This document shows positions 17,238-25,682 of a DNA stretch of 55,218 nucleotides, piece after piece. Under the pieces are notes generated by a model. The model saw only the letters and a list, made by a program, of their open reading frames with translations, was not told where the DNA came from and ran no database searches. Each line of letters begins with the position of its first letter. Position 1 is the stretch's first letter. Source of the stretch: an uncultured Cellvibrionales bacterium (GTDB lineage Bacteria > Pseudomonadota > Gammaproteobacteria > Pseudomonadales > Dasaniaceae); the NCBI GenBank assembly GCA_913019905.1, contig CAJVZD010000028.1:1-55218 (forward strand). Reading direction: 5' to 3'. Both the position numbers and the translations under genes were made by a program.

Positions 17238-18259
17238 CGTGTCGCTCCCGCTTCCTCAAGTTGTCTGAAAAGAATCTCTGTATGTGAACTCGTGCATATC
17301 CAGGAGCTGAGGGCCAATATTGGGTCCTGGTTTTTCCCATCCTGATATTCTTTTGCAGAGGAAATCCAAATGCTTAAACCCTTCACCGTATTGAAGAGTT
17401 TCCACCATCGGAAGGTTTCTTCGTTAAACGATATGCCGCTCGATTGTTCCCATATCGAAATAGCGAGTTCGCTGTCAATTAAGCCACAGGGCACTTGAGG
17501 ATTCTTATAGGACCACAATTCGTTCATCGCCCAACCGAGGTCCTCGTGAGGGTCGCCGATGTGCGCCATCTCCCAGTCGAGGATCGCTTTAATGTTACCG
17601 CGGTCATCGTAAAGAAAATTGCCGGTGCGAAAGTCGCCATGAACAATAGACAATTTCTCGGGAGGCGCTGGTGGATTCCGTCTCAAATATCGGATAGCGG
17701 CCCGAAGTAAGGGATGCGGTTCTAATTCGTCGTCGTTTATAACGCCCTCCCAGTAGTTTAACTCTCTAGACCAGCAATTCTCGAGCTGAGGCACATCAAC
17801 GACCGAGGGCATATCAGTAGCATCGACATCTCTTGCGGCTATTTGGCCGAGTATGCTCCAGAATTGCTCTCCAATTTGTTTTGCGCTTTTCGCGTAGGGT
17901 GGTTCTCCAAAGGGACTAGCAGACTCACAATCGGCAATTTCTTCCATTATGAAAAAAGGTCTATCTAGCCATTTTTCGTCTTCCTCCAAAATTAATGCCA
18001 TTGGCACCGGCACCTTTGTGTCATAAAAGGACTGATACGCGACAAACTCGAGCGCTCTATCAGTGTCGATAAGACTACCCACAGGATCTCTTCTAACAAT
18101 CAAGCCGCGTTTTTGTTCGATTCCACTGTCCAGATAGACCATTTCGAATCGATAGGTCTCTCGAGAAGCTCCGCCGTGGATCCTGCGTAGATCTCTAATT
18201 TCCTTTATTTCGATATCAGTGATTTGTTCCTGAAGATAGGCTTTTAAACGATTTTCCAT
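17234..18259 (-). CDS. Phosphotransferase of the APH/choline kinase fold (ACAD10-like)
   Basis: The 341-aa kinase-like protein shows the APH catalytic loop HGDFRTGNFLYDD and the metal motif ILDWEMAHIGDPHEDLGW. It has the N-terminal nucleotide lobe with GGASRETYRFEMVYLD. This subgroup resembles the N-terminal kinase domain of ACAD10/11, which phosphorylates 4-hydroxyacyl-CoAs before their beta-oxidation. A lipid or hydroxyacid catabolic role is more likely than antibiotic resistance. The start at 18259 follows GGAAC; an ATG at 18271 is also possible. It is the first gene of a two-gene unit, with a three-half-site palindromic element 45 bases upstream. Confidence 0.83.
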   Translation of the reverse strand: MENRLKAYLQEQITDIEIKEIRDLRRIHGGASRETYRFEMVYLDSGIEQKRGLIVRRDPVGSLIDTDRALEFVAYQSFYDTKVPVPMALILEEDEKWLDRPFFIMEEIADCESASPFGEPPYAKSAKQIGEQFWSILGQIAARDVDATDMPSVVDVPQLENCWSRELNYWEGVINDDELEPHPLLRAAIRYLRRNPPAPPEKLSIVHGDFRTGNFLYDDRGNIKAILDWEMAHIGDPHEDLGWAMNELWSYKNPQVPCGLIDSELAISIWEQSSGISFNEETFRWWKLFNTVKGLSIWISSAKEYQDGKNQDPILALSSWICTSSHTEILFRQLEEAGATR

Positions 18260-18271
18260 TGATAGTTCCAT

Positions 18272-18849
18272 CCGAATAATGAGTTGCCAGACCTAAAAAA
18301 CGCTATAAACCGAGCGTTTATCCGCGCTTATAAACGCCGTTCGAGAATTCCGCACCCTGGTGTGACTTAACGTTACGCACTCTCAGTGTAGCGTTACAAA
18401 AAGCTTGTAAATGTAAAAATTGAATAATTTTTGTAGCATTCCTGGCTGAGACGTCCTTTGAATCAATAAACGACAACGACGCGTCAATGGTATTCAAATA
18501 CGGATAGACGCCAAACGCGAGAGCGATAAAGCAATTTTGATTGGGCTTGCAAACGCTAAAAAAATATCGATCGTAAAAATTGCGCTCGGTACCGGTAAAA
18601 ACGACAGACTCAGGTGTTTGGTGAATGGAGTGATCGTCGGCTTTCGTCAGCATTTAATAACCCGGTCGTTTTCTTGTTGTTATGCTTACATAATACCTTT
18701 TATTGTCGAAAATCAAAGTGCTTCTGCCTCGATAAAGCGAGATATGTAGAATAAAGTGAGAGTAGGTTTATCTTTCTCAAGTGTTATCTAAGATTGCCCT
18801 CGCATCGAGTAATTACTGTCCTTTAATTCATTTTTATTGTTCCTTGCTC
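18272..18849. other. Intergenic region upstream of the phosphotransferase
   Basis: This 578-base region carries the operator-like element at 18305-18337. A minus-strand frame of 111 codons (18318-18653) has no recognisable domain, overlaps that element and is not called. The rest shows nothing I can support. Confidence 0.5.
18305..18337 (-). promoter_or_regulatory. Three ATAAAC/GTTTAT half-sites, candidate TetR-type operator
   Basis: ATAAAC (18305-18310) and GTTTAT (18316-18321) form one palindrome. The same GTTTAT pairs with ATAAAC at 18330-18335, extended to GCGTTTAT and ATAAACGC, to form a second. The element lies about 46 bases before the phosphotransferase start. AAAC...GTTT half-sites are used by several fatty-acid-sensing TetR proteins, such as PsrA, but spacing here differs, so the regulator is unknown. 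Confidence 0.45.
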
Positions 18850-19869
18850 TTACTTGGTTTTTTTAAAGAAATCTTTAAAGCCGCTGACGACAGAACCGAT
18901 ATCGACCGCATTGATGTTAAGATGAGTAACGAGCCTAAGGGAGCTTCCGGACGGGATTATGATTCCACGGTTTTTAAGAAAGATCGGAAGCTGATCATTC
19001 TCCTGCCTTAAGCTGACGAAGACCATGTTACTTTGTACGGATGAATGATCGACGCTCAACTCGCTAATTTCAGCGAGGCTCGAAGCTAGCAATACCGCAT
19101 TTTCATGATCATCGGCGAGCCTTTGAACGTTGTTCTCTAGTGCAAAAATGCCGGCAGCGGCCAACATCCCTGCCTGCCTCATTCCTCCGCCAAGAACCTT
19201 GCGCCATCTCCTGGCTTCCTTAATTTGGTCCTTATTACCACATAGCACTGAGCCTACTGGTGCTCCGAGGCCTTTCGACAAGCACACCGATACGGAATCA
19301 AAATGGCTAGCAATTTCATGGGCGTTTACGTCCAGCTTTACAGCCGCGTTAAACAATCGCGCGCCGTCCAAGTGGAGTTTTAGCTGGTGTTGTGTAGTGA
19401 AATTCGCCGCGTCTTTCAAATAGTCCATAGATAGTGGTTTTCCACTCTGGGTGTTTTCAAGACAGAGCAAGCGCGTACGGGCAAAATGAATGTCATCGGC
19501 TTTGATCGCTTTCGCGACTATGTTTAGATCCAAACTACCATCTTCCTCAAATTCCAGAGGCTGCGGCTGGATACTTCCTAAAACGGCCGCCCCGCCGCCT
19601 TCATATTTAAAGGTATGCGCTTGTTGACCAGCGATGTATTCGTCACCTCTTTCGCAGTGAGTCATTAAAGCCAGGAGGTTGGCTTGCGTTCCACTGGAGG
19701 TGAAGAGCGCTTCTTGTGTTCCGAGTAGATCGGCGCTGATCGACTCTAACCGATTAACTGTGGGGTCCTCTCCGTACACATCATCGCCGACTTCGGCGGT
19801 GTACATGACATCTCGCATAGCTTTTGTTGGTTGAGTTACCGTGTCACTTCTTAGATCTATAGTCTTCAT
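18850..19869 (-). CDS. ltaE: Low-specificity L-threonine aldolase
   Basis: The 339-aa PLP enzyme cleaves L-threonine or L-allo-threonine to glycine and acetaldehyde. The opening IDLRSDTVTQPTKAMRDVM is the family signature. GDDVYGEDPTVN follows, and the PLP lysine is in SVCLSKGLGAPVGS (about residue 199). LDGARLFNAAV holds the aspartate that binds the cofactor. It is a single gene. The length is normal and the frame is intact. Confidence 0.93.
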   Translation of the reverse strand: MKTIDLRSDTVTQPTKAMRDVMYTAEVGDDVYGEDPTVNRLESISADLLGTQEALFTSSGTQANLLALMTHCERGDEYIAGQQAHTFKYEGGGAAVLGSIQPQPLEFEEDGSLDLNIVAKAIKADDIHFARTRLLCLENTQSGKPLSMDYLKDAANFTTQHQLKLHLDGARLFNAAVKLDVNAHEIASHFDSVSVCLSKGLGAPVGSVLCGNKDQIKEARRWRKVLGGGMRQAGMLAAAGIFALENNVQRLADDHENAVLLASSLAEISELSVDHSSVQSNMVFVSLRQENDQLPIFLKNRGIIIPSGSSLRLVTHLNINAVDIGSVVSGFKDFFKKTK

Positions 19870-19957
19870 AGTTGGCCTGTCATTCCTCAGCGAAAAAGTT
19901 GCGGTTCGGGTGGGTAAGTCTATAAATGAAATGGAGTGATGTTAATCCTCATCATAG

Positions 19958-20416
19958 CTACGATCTCAGCATTTCCACATGGGGTATATCGTCTTCCAGG
20001 TAGATGTCCGAAACGGGCACGAATCCAAAGGATCCGTAGAACGATAAGAGATATTCTTGAGCAGATATTCTAATGGCTTGTCGATCCAGATGTTTTTCAA
20101 TGCAATTGATAGCCGTGGCCATTAGTTCTCGTCCCGCGCCCGTGCCTCGTGTACTTGGGTGAGTGACGACACGACCAATCGAAATTTCCGAGTATTTCAA
20201 TTCTTTTTCAACAACGCGGAGGTAGGCTAACAGTTGTTGCGGGTTTTTATCACTCCAGCCCAGTAGATGCCAGCTATGTTGATCGAGTCGGTCTGCGTCC
20301 TGGTAAGGGCAATTTTGTTCCACCACAAACACTTCCTGACGTAGAACCATTGCTTCATATAACTCATGCTTTCCCATATCGTCGTATCGTAGCCATTGCC
20401 ATCTGATGGTAGCCAA
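19958..20416 (-). CDS. GNAT N-acetyltransferase, ElaA type
   Basis: The 152-aa protein matches the ElaA group: LYEAMVLRQEVFVVEQNCPY near residues 19-38, then GRVVTHPSTRGTGAGRELM, which is the acetyl-CoA loop. The substrate is unknown. The frame is open to 20488 with an ATG, but the TTG at 20416 is preferred. A perfect AGGAGG lies 7 bases before it, and the upstream 24 codons look unlike the family. It sits between ltaE and the Lrp regulator. Confidence 0.85.
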   Translation of the reverse strand: MATIRWQWLRYDDMGKHELYEAMVLRQEVFVVEQNCPYQDADRLDQHSWHLLGWSDKNPQQLLAYLRVVEKELKYSEISIGRVVTHPSTRGTGAGRELMATAINCIEKHLDRQAIRISAQEYLLSFYGSFGFVPVSDIYLEDDIPHVEMLRS

Positions 20417-20548
20417 TTTTTGCCTCCTCTTGTTTTGAAGTAAAAGAAACTGCGAGCTGTCTTTATGCAAGCTGTTACATTGTAACAAATAAAGTGTCGG
20501 TTTAAGTACAGCGCGAGTGCTGCTGCACCTCGTTAATTTAGCCCATAA

Positions 20549-21019
20549 TCAAATGTACTTCAGCGGCAATTGAGTCGTTTGTTTCATGGTCTCCATGACA
20601 AAGCTCGAACTGGCGTCAAATAGATCGGCCTTAATAAGACTCTTATATAGTCGATCGTAGCCCGGCATGTCGGTCACCACTGCTTTGACCAGATAGTCGA
20701 GTTCACCGCTCATTCGATGCACTTCGAGAATATCGGGGATAGCTTGCACTACTTGTTTGAATTGCGCAGCCCATTTGTCATTGTGTTGGTTGGTTCGAAT
20801 AGAAATATAGACAGTCATTGGCAGGTTGACATGCTCTTGATTGAGAAGTGCTACCCGTTCACGAATGACCTCTTCCTGTTCCAACTTTTTAATCTTCCGC
20901 CAACAGGCAGATTTTGACACGCCCACCTGTTCAGCGATGTCTCCGACTGAAAGAGCCGCATTTTTTTGTAATAGCTCAAGGATTTGTTTGTCTTGTTTAT
21001 CTAGCTTATGTCTAGTCAT
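20549..21019 (-). CDS. Lrp/AsnC family transcriptional regulator
   Basis: The 156-aa protein has the winged helix-turn-helix ILELLQKNAALSVGDIAEQV followed by VSKSACWRKIKKLEQEEVI (residues 13-51). A RAM ligand domain with HRMSGELDYLVKAVV follows. It should respond to an amino acid. It lies upstream of the acetyltransferase and threonine aldolase genes on the same strand and might control them, though nothing in the sequence proves it. Confidence 0.92.
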   Translation of the reverse strand: MTRHKLDKQDKQILELLQKNAALSVGDIAEQVGVSKSACWRKIKKLEQEEVIRERVALLNQEHVNLPMTVYISIRTNQHNDKWAAQFKQVVQAIPDILEVHRMSGELDYLVKAVVTDMPGYDRLYKSLIKADLFDASSSFVMETMKQTTQLPLKYI

Positions 21020-21488
21020 TAACGATTTCCGAAGGTTTGGGAAACAAGTTTACTCTATTCGCCCCACATTAATGAAACGATTGACCAACTATAGTACAAA
21101 AGTGAACCAAGATTCCATATAGAGCCTCGTTAGTGACAAATATAGAGACATTGTTTCCGTATTATTACACTACAATTTCATATTTAGTGACTTGTGGGTA
21201 AAAGAATGAACGCGCCACTTGGTCCCTTCCGCGACCTAAATATATTGAAGGTAGGCACTGGATCGCTATTGATAAGCAGGCTCTTTTCTACAAAAGGTCA
21301 TCGTCCTGGCTTCTTGCAAAAGGAAAATCGGCGCTTCTTTCCAATTGGCCTTCATTTACCGTGTCATTTTGATCGCACTACTTTTTTACGAAACGTATCG
21401 TTCAGTAGTTACACGAAATCTTACCGATGTATAGGTTCGAATCCCCTGCTCAACAAATAGCCTTATATCCACCGAAGAAGAAACAAAA
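21020..21488. other. Intergenic region
   Basis: About 470 bases between the Lrp gene and the TSUP exporter. A stretch at 21432-21457 resembles the T-arm of a tRNA (GGTTCGAATCC) but lacks the rest of a tRNA. A plus-strand frame of 88 codons is not protein-like. Confidence 0.5.
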
Positions 21489-22283
21489 ATGATCATTACA
21501 GTGGGAGTTTTCATAGGTTTAATACTTGGATTAACCGGCGCAGGCGGGTCGATTTTTGCCGTTCCTCTCTTTATTCTATTGTTGGGACTACCGGTAAATG
21601 ATGCAATGGGGGTTTCACTTGGTGCCGTTAGTATCACCGCGGTTGTCGGTGTTTTGCTGAGGCTCAGAGAGAATGAAGTTTGCTGGAAGCCGGGCGCTAT
21701 ATTGGCAACAGGAGGTGTTATCACTGCACCGGTTGGGCGATGGTTAGGTTCGCTAACAGACGAAAATGTACTGTTAACCGGCTTCTCTTTACTCGCTGTC
21801 GGCCTGGCTTTGCGGATGTGGAAGCAAGCTGTCGACAATCAAGAAATCAATCACTATCGCTCTGTAAATACACAAGCTTTGAATGCTGAATCGACTATGC
21901 CTGTTAACGGCGAGCCCTGCACTCGCGCGTATTTAGTTGGCTCAGGATTAGCGTGCGGTTTCCTTTCTGGGCTTTTTGGTGTCGGTGGAGGTTTTATCAT
22001 TGTTCCCTTGCTGACACTTTATACAAGGATGGGGATTAAGCAGGCGGTGGGAACTTCATTATTTGTTATTGCATTGGTCAGCGCAGCGGGCTTTGGATAT
22101 CACTTATGGAATGTCTCCGGGGTATCGACAGATATGCTTTTTCGTACAAGTTTCGGCAGCGTATTGGGGATTTTGCTGGGAACGTTAATTGCGAAGCAGC
22201 TCGCCGGTCCCCGTTTGCAAAAGCTGTTTGCCTGTAGTGTTATTGCCATCATGGCGGTAACCGTTTACCGAACCGTTTTATAG
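21489..22283 (+). CDS. TSUP-family (TauE/SafE) transporter
   Basis: The 264-aa membrane protein has about eight hydrophobic segments in two halves, each with the glycine-rich family motif: GLTGAGGSIFAVPLFILLLG near residue 14 and GLFGVGGGFIIVPLLTLY near residue 160. TSUP proteins export sulfite, sulfoacetate or related anions. There is no sulfur gene beside it, so the substrate is open. The ATG follows a purine-rich leader. Confidence 0.87.
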   Translation: MIITVGVFIGLILGLTGAGGSIFAVPLFILLLGLPVNDAMGVSLGAVSITAVVGVLLRLRENEVCWKPGAILATGGVITAPVGRWLGSLTDENVLLTGFSLLAVGLALRMWKQAVDNQEINHYRSVNTQALNAESTMPVNGEPCTRAYLVGSGLACGFLSGLFGVGGGFIIVPLLTLYTRMGIKQAVGTSLFVIALVSAAGFGYHLWNVSGVSTDMLFRTSFGSVLGILLGTLIAKQLAGPRLQKLFACSVIAIMAVTVYRTVL

Positions 22284-22495
22284 ACCGCGACCTCAAAACA
22301 GAACAGTTACTCCGAATCGCTGCGTTATCGGCGGTACCCCACATCGGGATTTTCGACCTGGGTAGCCCTTCCAATAGTTCGTCATACATGTCTAAAATTT
22401 CATCTCTCCCAATGGCAAAAAGATGTTAATGTTTCGCTCCTTAATTTTATTGTGATTTCGTCATAACTATTCAGCCAACTCGATAAGGAACAATA

Positions 22496-22879
22496 ATGAA
22501 ACAAAATATATTGCGTATTCTCGCTGTAATACCGGGTATACCCATGTTACTCAATGGGATTGGGTTTTTGACAAAACCTGAAGAGGCCGCAGCAAGTTTG
22601 GGCATGGATTTACTAGAAGGAATGGGCCGAAGTACCCAAATTGGCGACACCGCGTCGTTTTTTATCGGGATATCTATCTTGACAATTGTTGGCGCGATAA
22701 CCGTAAGAGGACGTTGGCTCTATGCAGCGGCCTTATTTCTGGGTCTTGCCGCCATATCGAGACTGATCGCTGCATTGGCGTTAGATGCAGCGATGGCCAC
22801 TCAGTTTATAGGGGCCGAAATTGTTTTAACCCTGTGGCTTTGCATCGTCGCCTACTTTATTAACCGTTTGCCAAAATAG
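22496..22879 (+). CDS. Small four-helix membrane protein (DUF4345-like)
   Basis: The 127-aa protein has four hydrophobic helices and short loops. The pattern GMDLLEGMGRSTQIGDTASF between helices 1 and 2 resembles DUF4345 proteins. Function is unknown. The ATG is preceded by AAGGA at a good distance. It follows the TSUP gene by 212 bases and is probably transcribed independently. Confidence 0.7.
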   Translation: MKQNILRILAVIPGIPMLLNGIGFLTKPEEAAASLGMDLLEGMGRSTQIGDTASFFIGISILTIVGAITVRGRWLYAAALFLGLAAISRLIAALALDAAMATQFIGAEIVLTLWLCIVAYFINRLPK

Positions 22880-22979
22880 CGTGGTCGTATTGTAGGTTTT
22901 CAATTTGTTCCCTGCTAGTAATTTGTTTGCGGTTAACAATTTAGCCGTGACGATTAACTCGTTCTCTGGTTTTCAATCG

Positions 22980-23018
22980 GTTCCCTATGAGGAAATTGGG
23001 TGTTTATCCATAGGGAAC
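22980..23018. terminator. 10-bp stem between convergent genes
   Basis: GTTCCCTATG (22980-22989) and CATAGGGAAC (23009-23018) form a perfect stem with a 19-base loop between the convergent DUF4345-like and LLM genes. There is no T-run on either side, so a terminator role is uncertain. The left arm overlaps the second copy of a 19-base direct repeat (22895-22913 and 22968-22986). Confidence 0.35.
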
Positions 23019-23055
23019 TCATTGTTAAGCTCAGAATTAACCCATCTAAAGGTGT

Positions 23056-24060
23056 CTACCCTCTGACAATAGCCATTAGTTCTGGAATGCGCTCTTTTTT
23101 GATTCCTGTAAATTGTACCGTAGCTCTATCGATAAGGTCTCCATAGCGCGTTCTAATGGCGTTTGCGACGGACTCGGGTTCTCCAACTACAGCAAATGCG
23201 TTAAGAATATCATCTGTAATTAAGGTGCCCATTTCGTCCCACTTACCCGCTTTGGAAAGACGGTTTAGTTCAGGTTGAAGGTCTCCCCAGCCGTGCAAAT
23301 CGAGAACTCCCTTATAGGACGGCGTCGAGCCGTAAAATGCAATTTGCTTACATGTTGCCGTTTTTATGGCTTCGAACGATTCTTCGGTATCGGCTGTCAC
23401 CGCAAAAATGGGATAGACGAGTTCGAAATTCGCGCGGTCGCGATCGTATTTTTTTAATGTTTTTTCGATGGTTGGTACTGTTATTTCTCTGATATATTTT
23501 TCAGTCGTAAAGGAATGAATTAAAAGACCGTCGGCAACTTCCGCCGCTGTTTCAGTCATCTTTGGCCCAACTGCTGCCAAGATCACATCGGGTCTTCCGT
23601 ATTGTGAATCGGTCGGAGTAAACATGGGGGTCATCAACGTGTGGGCATAATAGTCTCCTCTAAAGTCGAGAGGTTTACCGTCATACCAACAATCCCAGAT
23701 TGCATGAAGAGCGAGAATGAGCTCGCGCATGCGGGCCGCAGGATGTGACCATGGCATTGAATAGCGGCGGGTAATATGGGGTCTTATTTGCGAACCCAAA
23801 CCCATTTTAAACCGTCCTTTTGAGTAGGAATTTAGATCGTGGCCCAAGTTTGCCAAGGTCATCGGATTCCGAGCGAATGCCACCGCAATAGACGTTAGAA
23901 TATCGACGTCATTCGTGTGCTCAGCAGCTAGTACCAAGGGTAAGAAAGGATCGTGAGATGTTTCGAATGACAAAACTCCATCGTAGCCTACTTCTTCTAA
24001 CCACTTAGCTTGTTTTGAAACCGTATTAAGATCTGCACCTATGCTTGCGTCGATTTTCAT
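23056..24060 (-). CDS. F420-type LLM flavin-dependent oxidoreductase
   Basis: The 334-aa protein has the luciferase-like (LLM) TIM barrel: DGVLSFETSHDPFLPLVLAA, then SIAVAFARNPMTLANLGHDL and GRFKMGLGSQIRPHITRRYS. These match the TIGR03617 family of putative F420-dependent oxidoreductases. Such enzymes are common in bacteria that degrade steroids, terpenes or unusual lipids. Its neighbours, a thiolase and an M20 hydrolase, fit such a catabolic theme. A GAGGTAC/GTACCTC palindrome lies 36 bases upstream. Confidence 0.85.
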   Translation of the reverse strand: MKIDASIGADLNTVSKQAKWLEEVGYDGVLSFETSHDPFLPLVLAAEHTNDVDILTSIAVAFARNPMTLANLGHDLNSYSKGRFKMGLGSQIRPHITRRYSMPWSHPAARMRELILALHAIWDCWYDGKPLDFRGDYYAHTLMTPMFTPTDSQYGRPDVILAAVGPKMTETAAEVADGLLIHSFTTEKYIREITVPTIEKTLKKYDRDRANFELVYPIFAVTADTEESFEAIKTATCKQIAFYGSTPSYKGVLDLHGWGDLQPELNRLSKAGKWDEMGTLITDDILNAFAVVGEPESVANAIRTRYGDLIDRATVQFTGIKKERIPELMAIVRG

Positions 24061-24095
24061 TATAATTCACCTGCAAATATGAAACTAAACCACTA

Positions 24096-24114
24096 GAGGT
24101 ACGAAAAGTACCTC
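24096..24114 (-). promoter_or_regulatory. Palindrome upstream of the LLM gene
   Basis: GAGGTAC and GTACCTC flank the 5-base centre GAAAA, 36 bases before the LLM start. It may be an operator or a short leader hairpin. Confidence 0.4.
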
Positions 24115-24185
24115 CGATTGAATGACTACACGAACGCCCTACCGCTGGAATATTACAAGGCACGTTAAAGTAACGCACCAAAGAA

Positions 24186-24315
24186 ACGAACTTAAGTGGA
24201 GAGCTATTGTAACGAACTTAAGTGGAGAACTTTTGTAACGAACTTAAGTGGAGAACTATTGTAACGAACTTAAGTGGAGAACTATTGTAACGAACAAAAG
24301 CCGCGAAACATCGTA
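24186..24315. repeat. 26-bp tandem repeat array, four near-identical copies plus one degenerate
   Basis: Units start at 24186, 24212, 24238 and 24264, each 26 bases and containing ACGAACTTAAGTGGAGA. Units 3 and 4 are identical; units 1 and 2 differ by one to three bases. A fifth, degenerate 26-base unit runs 24290-24315. There are no non-repeated spacers, so it is not a CRISPR array. Confidence 0.9.
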
Positions 24316-24372
24316 ACGGACCAGAGTACCGAACTGGCTTCGCTTAGAGCGTCGCCAGCGTATCGACGAATC

Positions 24373-25539
24373 TCAATCCAAGCGTTCGATAATGGTACCG
24401 GTACCCAATCCACCACCACAGCACATGGCAATTAACGCGTACTTGCCTTTTCTTCTTTCGAGTTCGTGTAAAGCGGTAGTAATGAGACGTGCTCCAGTGC
24501 TTCCCGTAGGATGTCCCAGTGCAATAGCACCGCCATTAACATTGACTTTGGATGGATCGATATTTAGATCCTTCTGCCAGCCCAAAACGACTGACGCAAA
24601 AGCCTCATTTACCTCAAAAATGTCGATGTCTTCAACACTCAATCCCGCTCTTGCCAGAACTTTTCGGGTTGCCGGTATCGGGCCTTTTAACATTGTAACA
24701 GGGTCCACGCCGACCAGTGTGGTGGCGACAATCTTTGCACGCGGTTTCAAACCAAATTCTTGACAGGCCTTTTCTGATGCCATGATGATCGCGGCGGCAC
24801 CATCGGAAATTTGGGAGCTGCTCCCAGCAGTATGTATCTCCTGGCCGGGTACTGCGTTAAGTCCTTGCAATGCCTCGAGAGTAGTCGCTCGTAATCCCTC
24901 GTCCTTATCAATAGATTGAAAGTCGCCTGTTGGTTGAAAACTACCATCTAAAACAGGTGCTTCAATGCCTACAATTTCTCTTGCAAAACGATCTTCCTTC
25001 CAGGCTTCTATCGCTTTAGTCTGGCTCTCTAAGCCAAATTGGTCGGTATCGGCGCGAGTAATTCCATATTCCTCTGCGATCATCGCTGCGCCGGTAAACT
25101 GGCTGGTAGGCTGAAAATGTTGTGCATAACTTTCGCCCATAGGCGATGCATCTTTAGTCGCTGAGCCCAATGGCACCCGACTCATCATTTCGACACCACA
25201 GGTCATCACAATATCTTCTACACCCGCTGCGATCATTGTAGCGCCCATCGAAGTTGCTTGTTGACTAGAGCCACACTGTGCATCGACAGTTGTCGCCGCG
25301 ACCTCTATGGGAAGGCCTTGGGACAACCAAGCCACGCGGGCTATATTAAACGATTGCTCTCCTACTTGAGAAACGCACCCTCCGACCACTTGATCAATTC
25401 TCTCCGGGGCGATGCCACTTCTGTCTAATGCGCCCTTTTGAACAGCTCCCAATAGGTCTGCAGGTTTTAATCCCGCCAAGCCTTTTCCACGCTTCCCGAT
25501 AGCGCTACGACATGCTTCAACAATAAATACATCGTTCAT
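24373..25539 (-). CDS. Acetyl-CoA acyltransferase (thiolase)
   Basis: The 388-aa enzyme cleaves or forms 3-ketoacyl-CoA. The acylated cysteine C89 is in DAQCGSSQQA, and H343 is in GGAIALGHPTGSTGAR. The second catalytic cysteine, C373, is in MCCGGGLGTG. Length and motifs are complete. Together with the LLM oxidoreductase it suggests beta-oxidation of a special substrate, as with the FadA5 type of steroid-side-chain thiolases; this is inferred. GAGGAG precedes the ATG. A perfect palindrome at 25624-25640 lies upstream. Confidence 0.9.
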   Translation of the reverse strand: MNDVFIVEACRSAIGKRGKGLAGLKPADLLGAVQKGALDRSGIAPERIDQVVGGCVSQVGEQSFNIARVAWLSQGLPIEVAATTVDAQCGSSQQATSMGATMIAAGVEDIVMTCGVEMMSRVPLGSATKDASPMGESYAQHFQPTSQFTGAAMIAEEYGITRADTDQFGLESQTKAIEAWKEDRFAREIVGIEAPVLDGSFQPTGDFQSIDKDEGLRATTLEALQGLNAVPGQEIHTAGSSSQISDGAAAIIMASEKACQEFGLKPRAKIVATTLVGVDPVTMLKGPIPATRKVLARAGLSVEDIDIFEVNEAFASVVLGWQKDLNIDPSKVNVNGGAIALGHPTGSTGARLITTALHELERRKGKYALIAMCCGGGLGTGTIIERLD

Positions 25540-25623
25540 GGATACTCCTCTTTTTTAGATTTATGAATTTGAAAAGATAAGAAATTGATTTTGTCCCAAA
25601 CGTCTTCATTTTAAGAAAAGAAG

Positions 25624-25640
25624 TTTAGACAATGTCTAAA
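25624..25640 (-). promoter_or_regulatory. Palindromic operator candidate upstream of the thiolase
   Basis: TTTAGACAATGTCTAAA is a 17-base palindrome with perfect 8-base arms, 84 bases before the thiolase start, in the short gap after the M20 gene. It has the size and shape of a TetR-type site. The regulator is not adjacent. Confidence 0.5.
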
Positions 25641-25682
25641 GATCGATTATTTTTTTGCATGCATTGCTTTTGTACTTGTTAT

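Larger units (their letters stand above)
24061..24372. other. Intergenic region with tandem repeats
   Basis: This 312-base gap between thiolase and LLM gene (both minus) contains the palindrome at 24096-24114 and the 26-bp repeat array at 24186-24315. No coding frame was found. Confidence 0.7.

Noticed and set aside
17234..18259. Aminoglycoside resistance gene
   Set aside because: The APH fold is shared with metabolic kinases; the motif spacing and neighbours fit the ACAD10-like lipid group better.
18345..18400. Integron attC-like site
   Set aside because: GTTAC/AACG motifs occur but the full paired R and L boxes do not, and no integrase or cassette layout is present.
18318..18653. 111-codon minus-strand ORF
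   Set aside because: No family features; it overlaps the operator-like element upstream of the kinase gene.
21432..21457. tRNA gene (T-arm-like GGTTCGAATCC followed by CCTGCTCAACA)
   Set aside because: Only part of the T stem pairs, and no matching acceptor 5' strand, D arm or anticodon arm was found upstream. At best it is a fragment.
21194..21460. 88-codon plus-strand ORF before the TSUP gene
   Set aside because: No recognised family, atypical composition, and it includes the tRNA-like fragment.
24186..24315. CRISPR array
   Set aside because: The 26-base units follow one another without spacers, and no cas gene is near.
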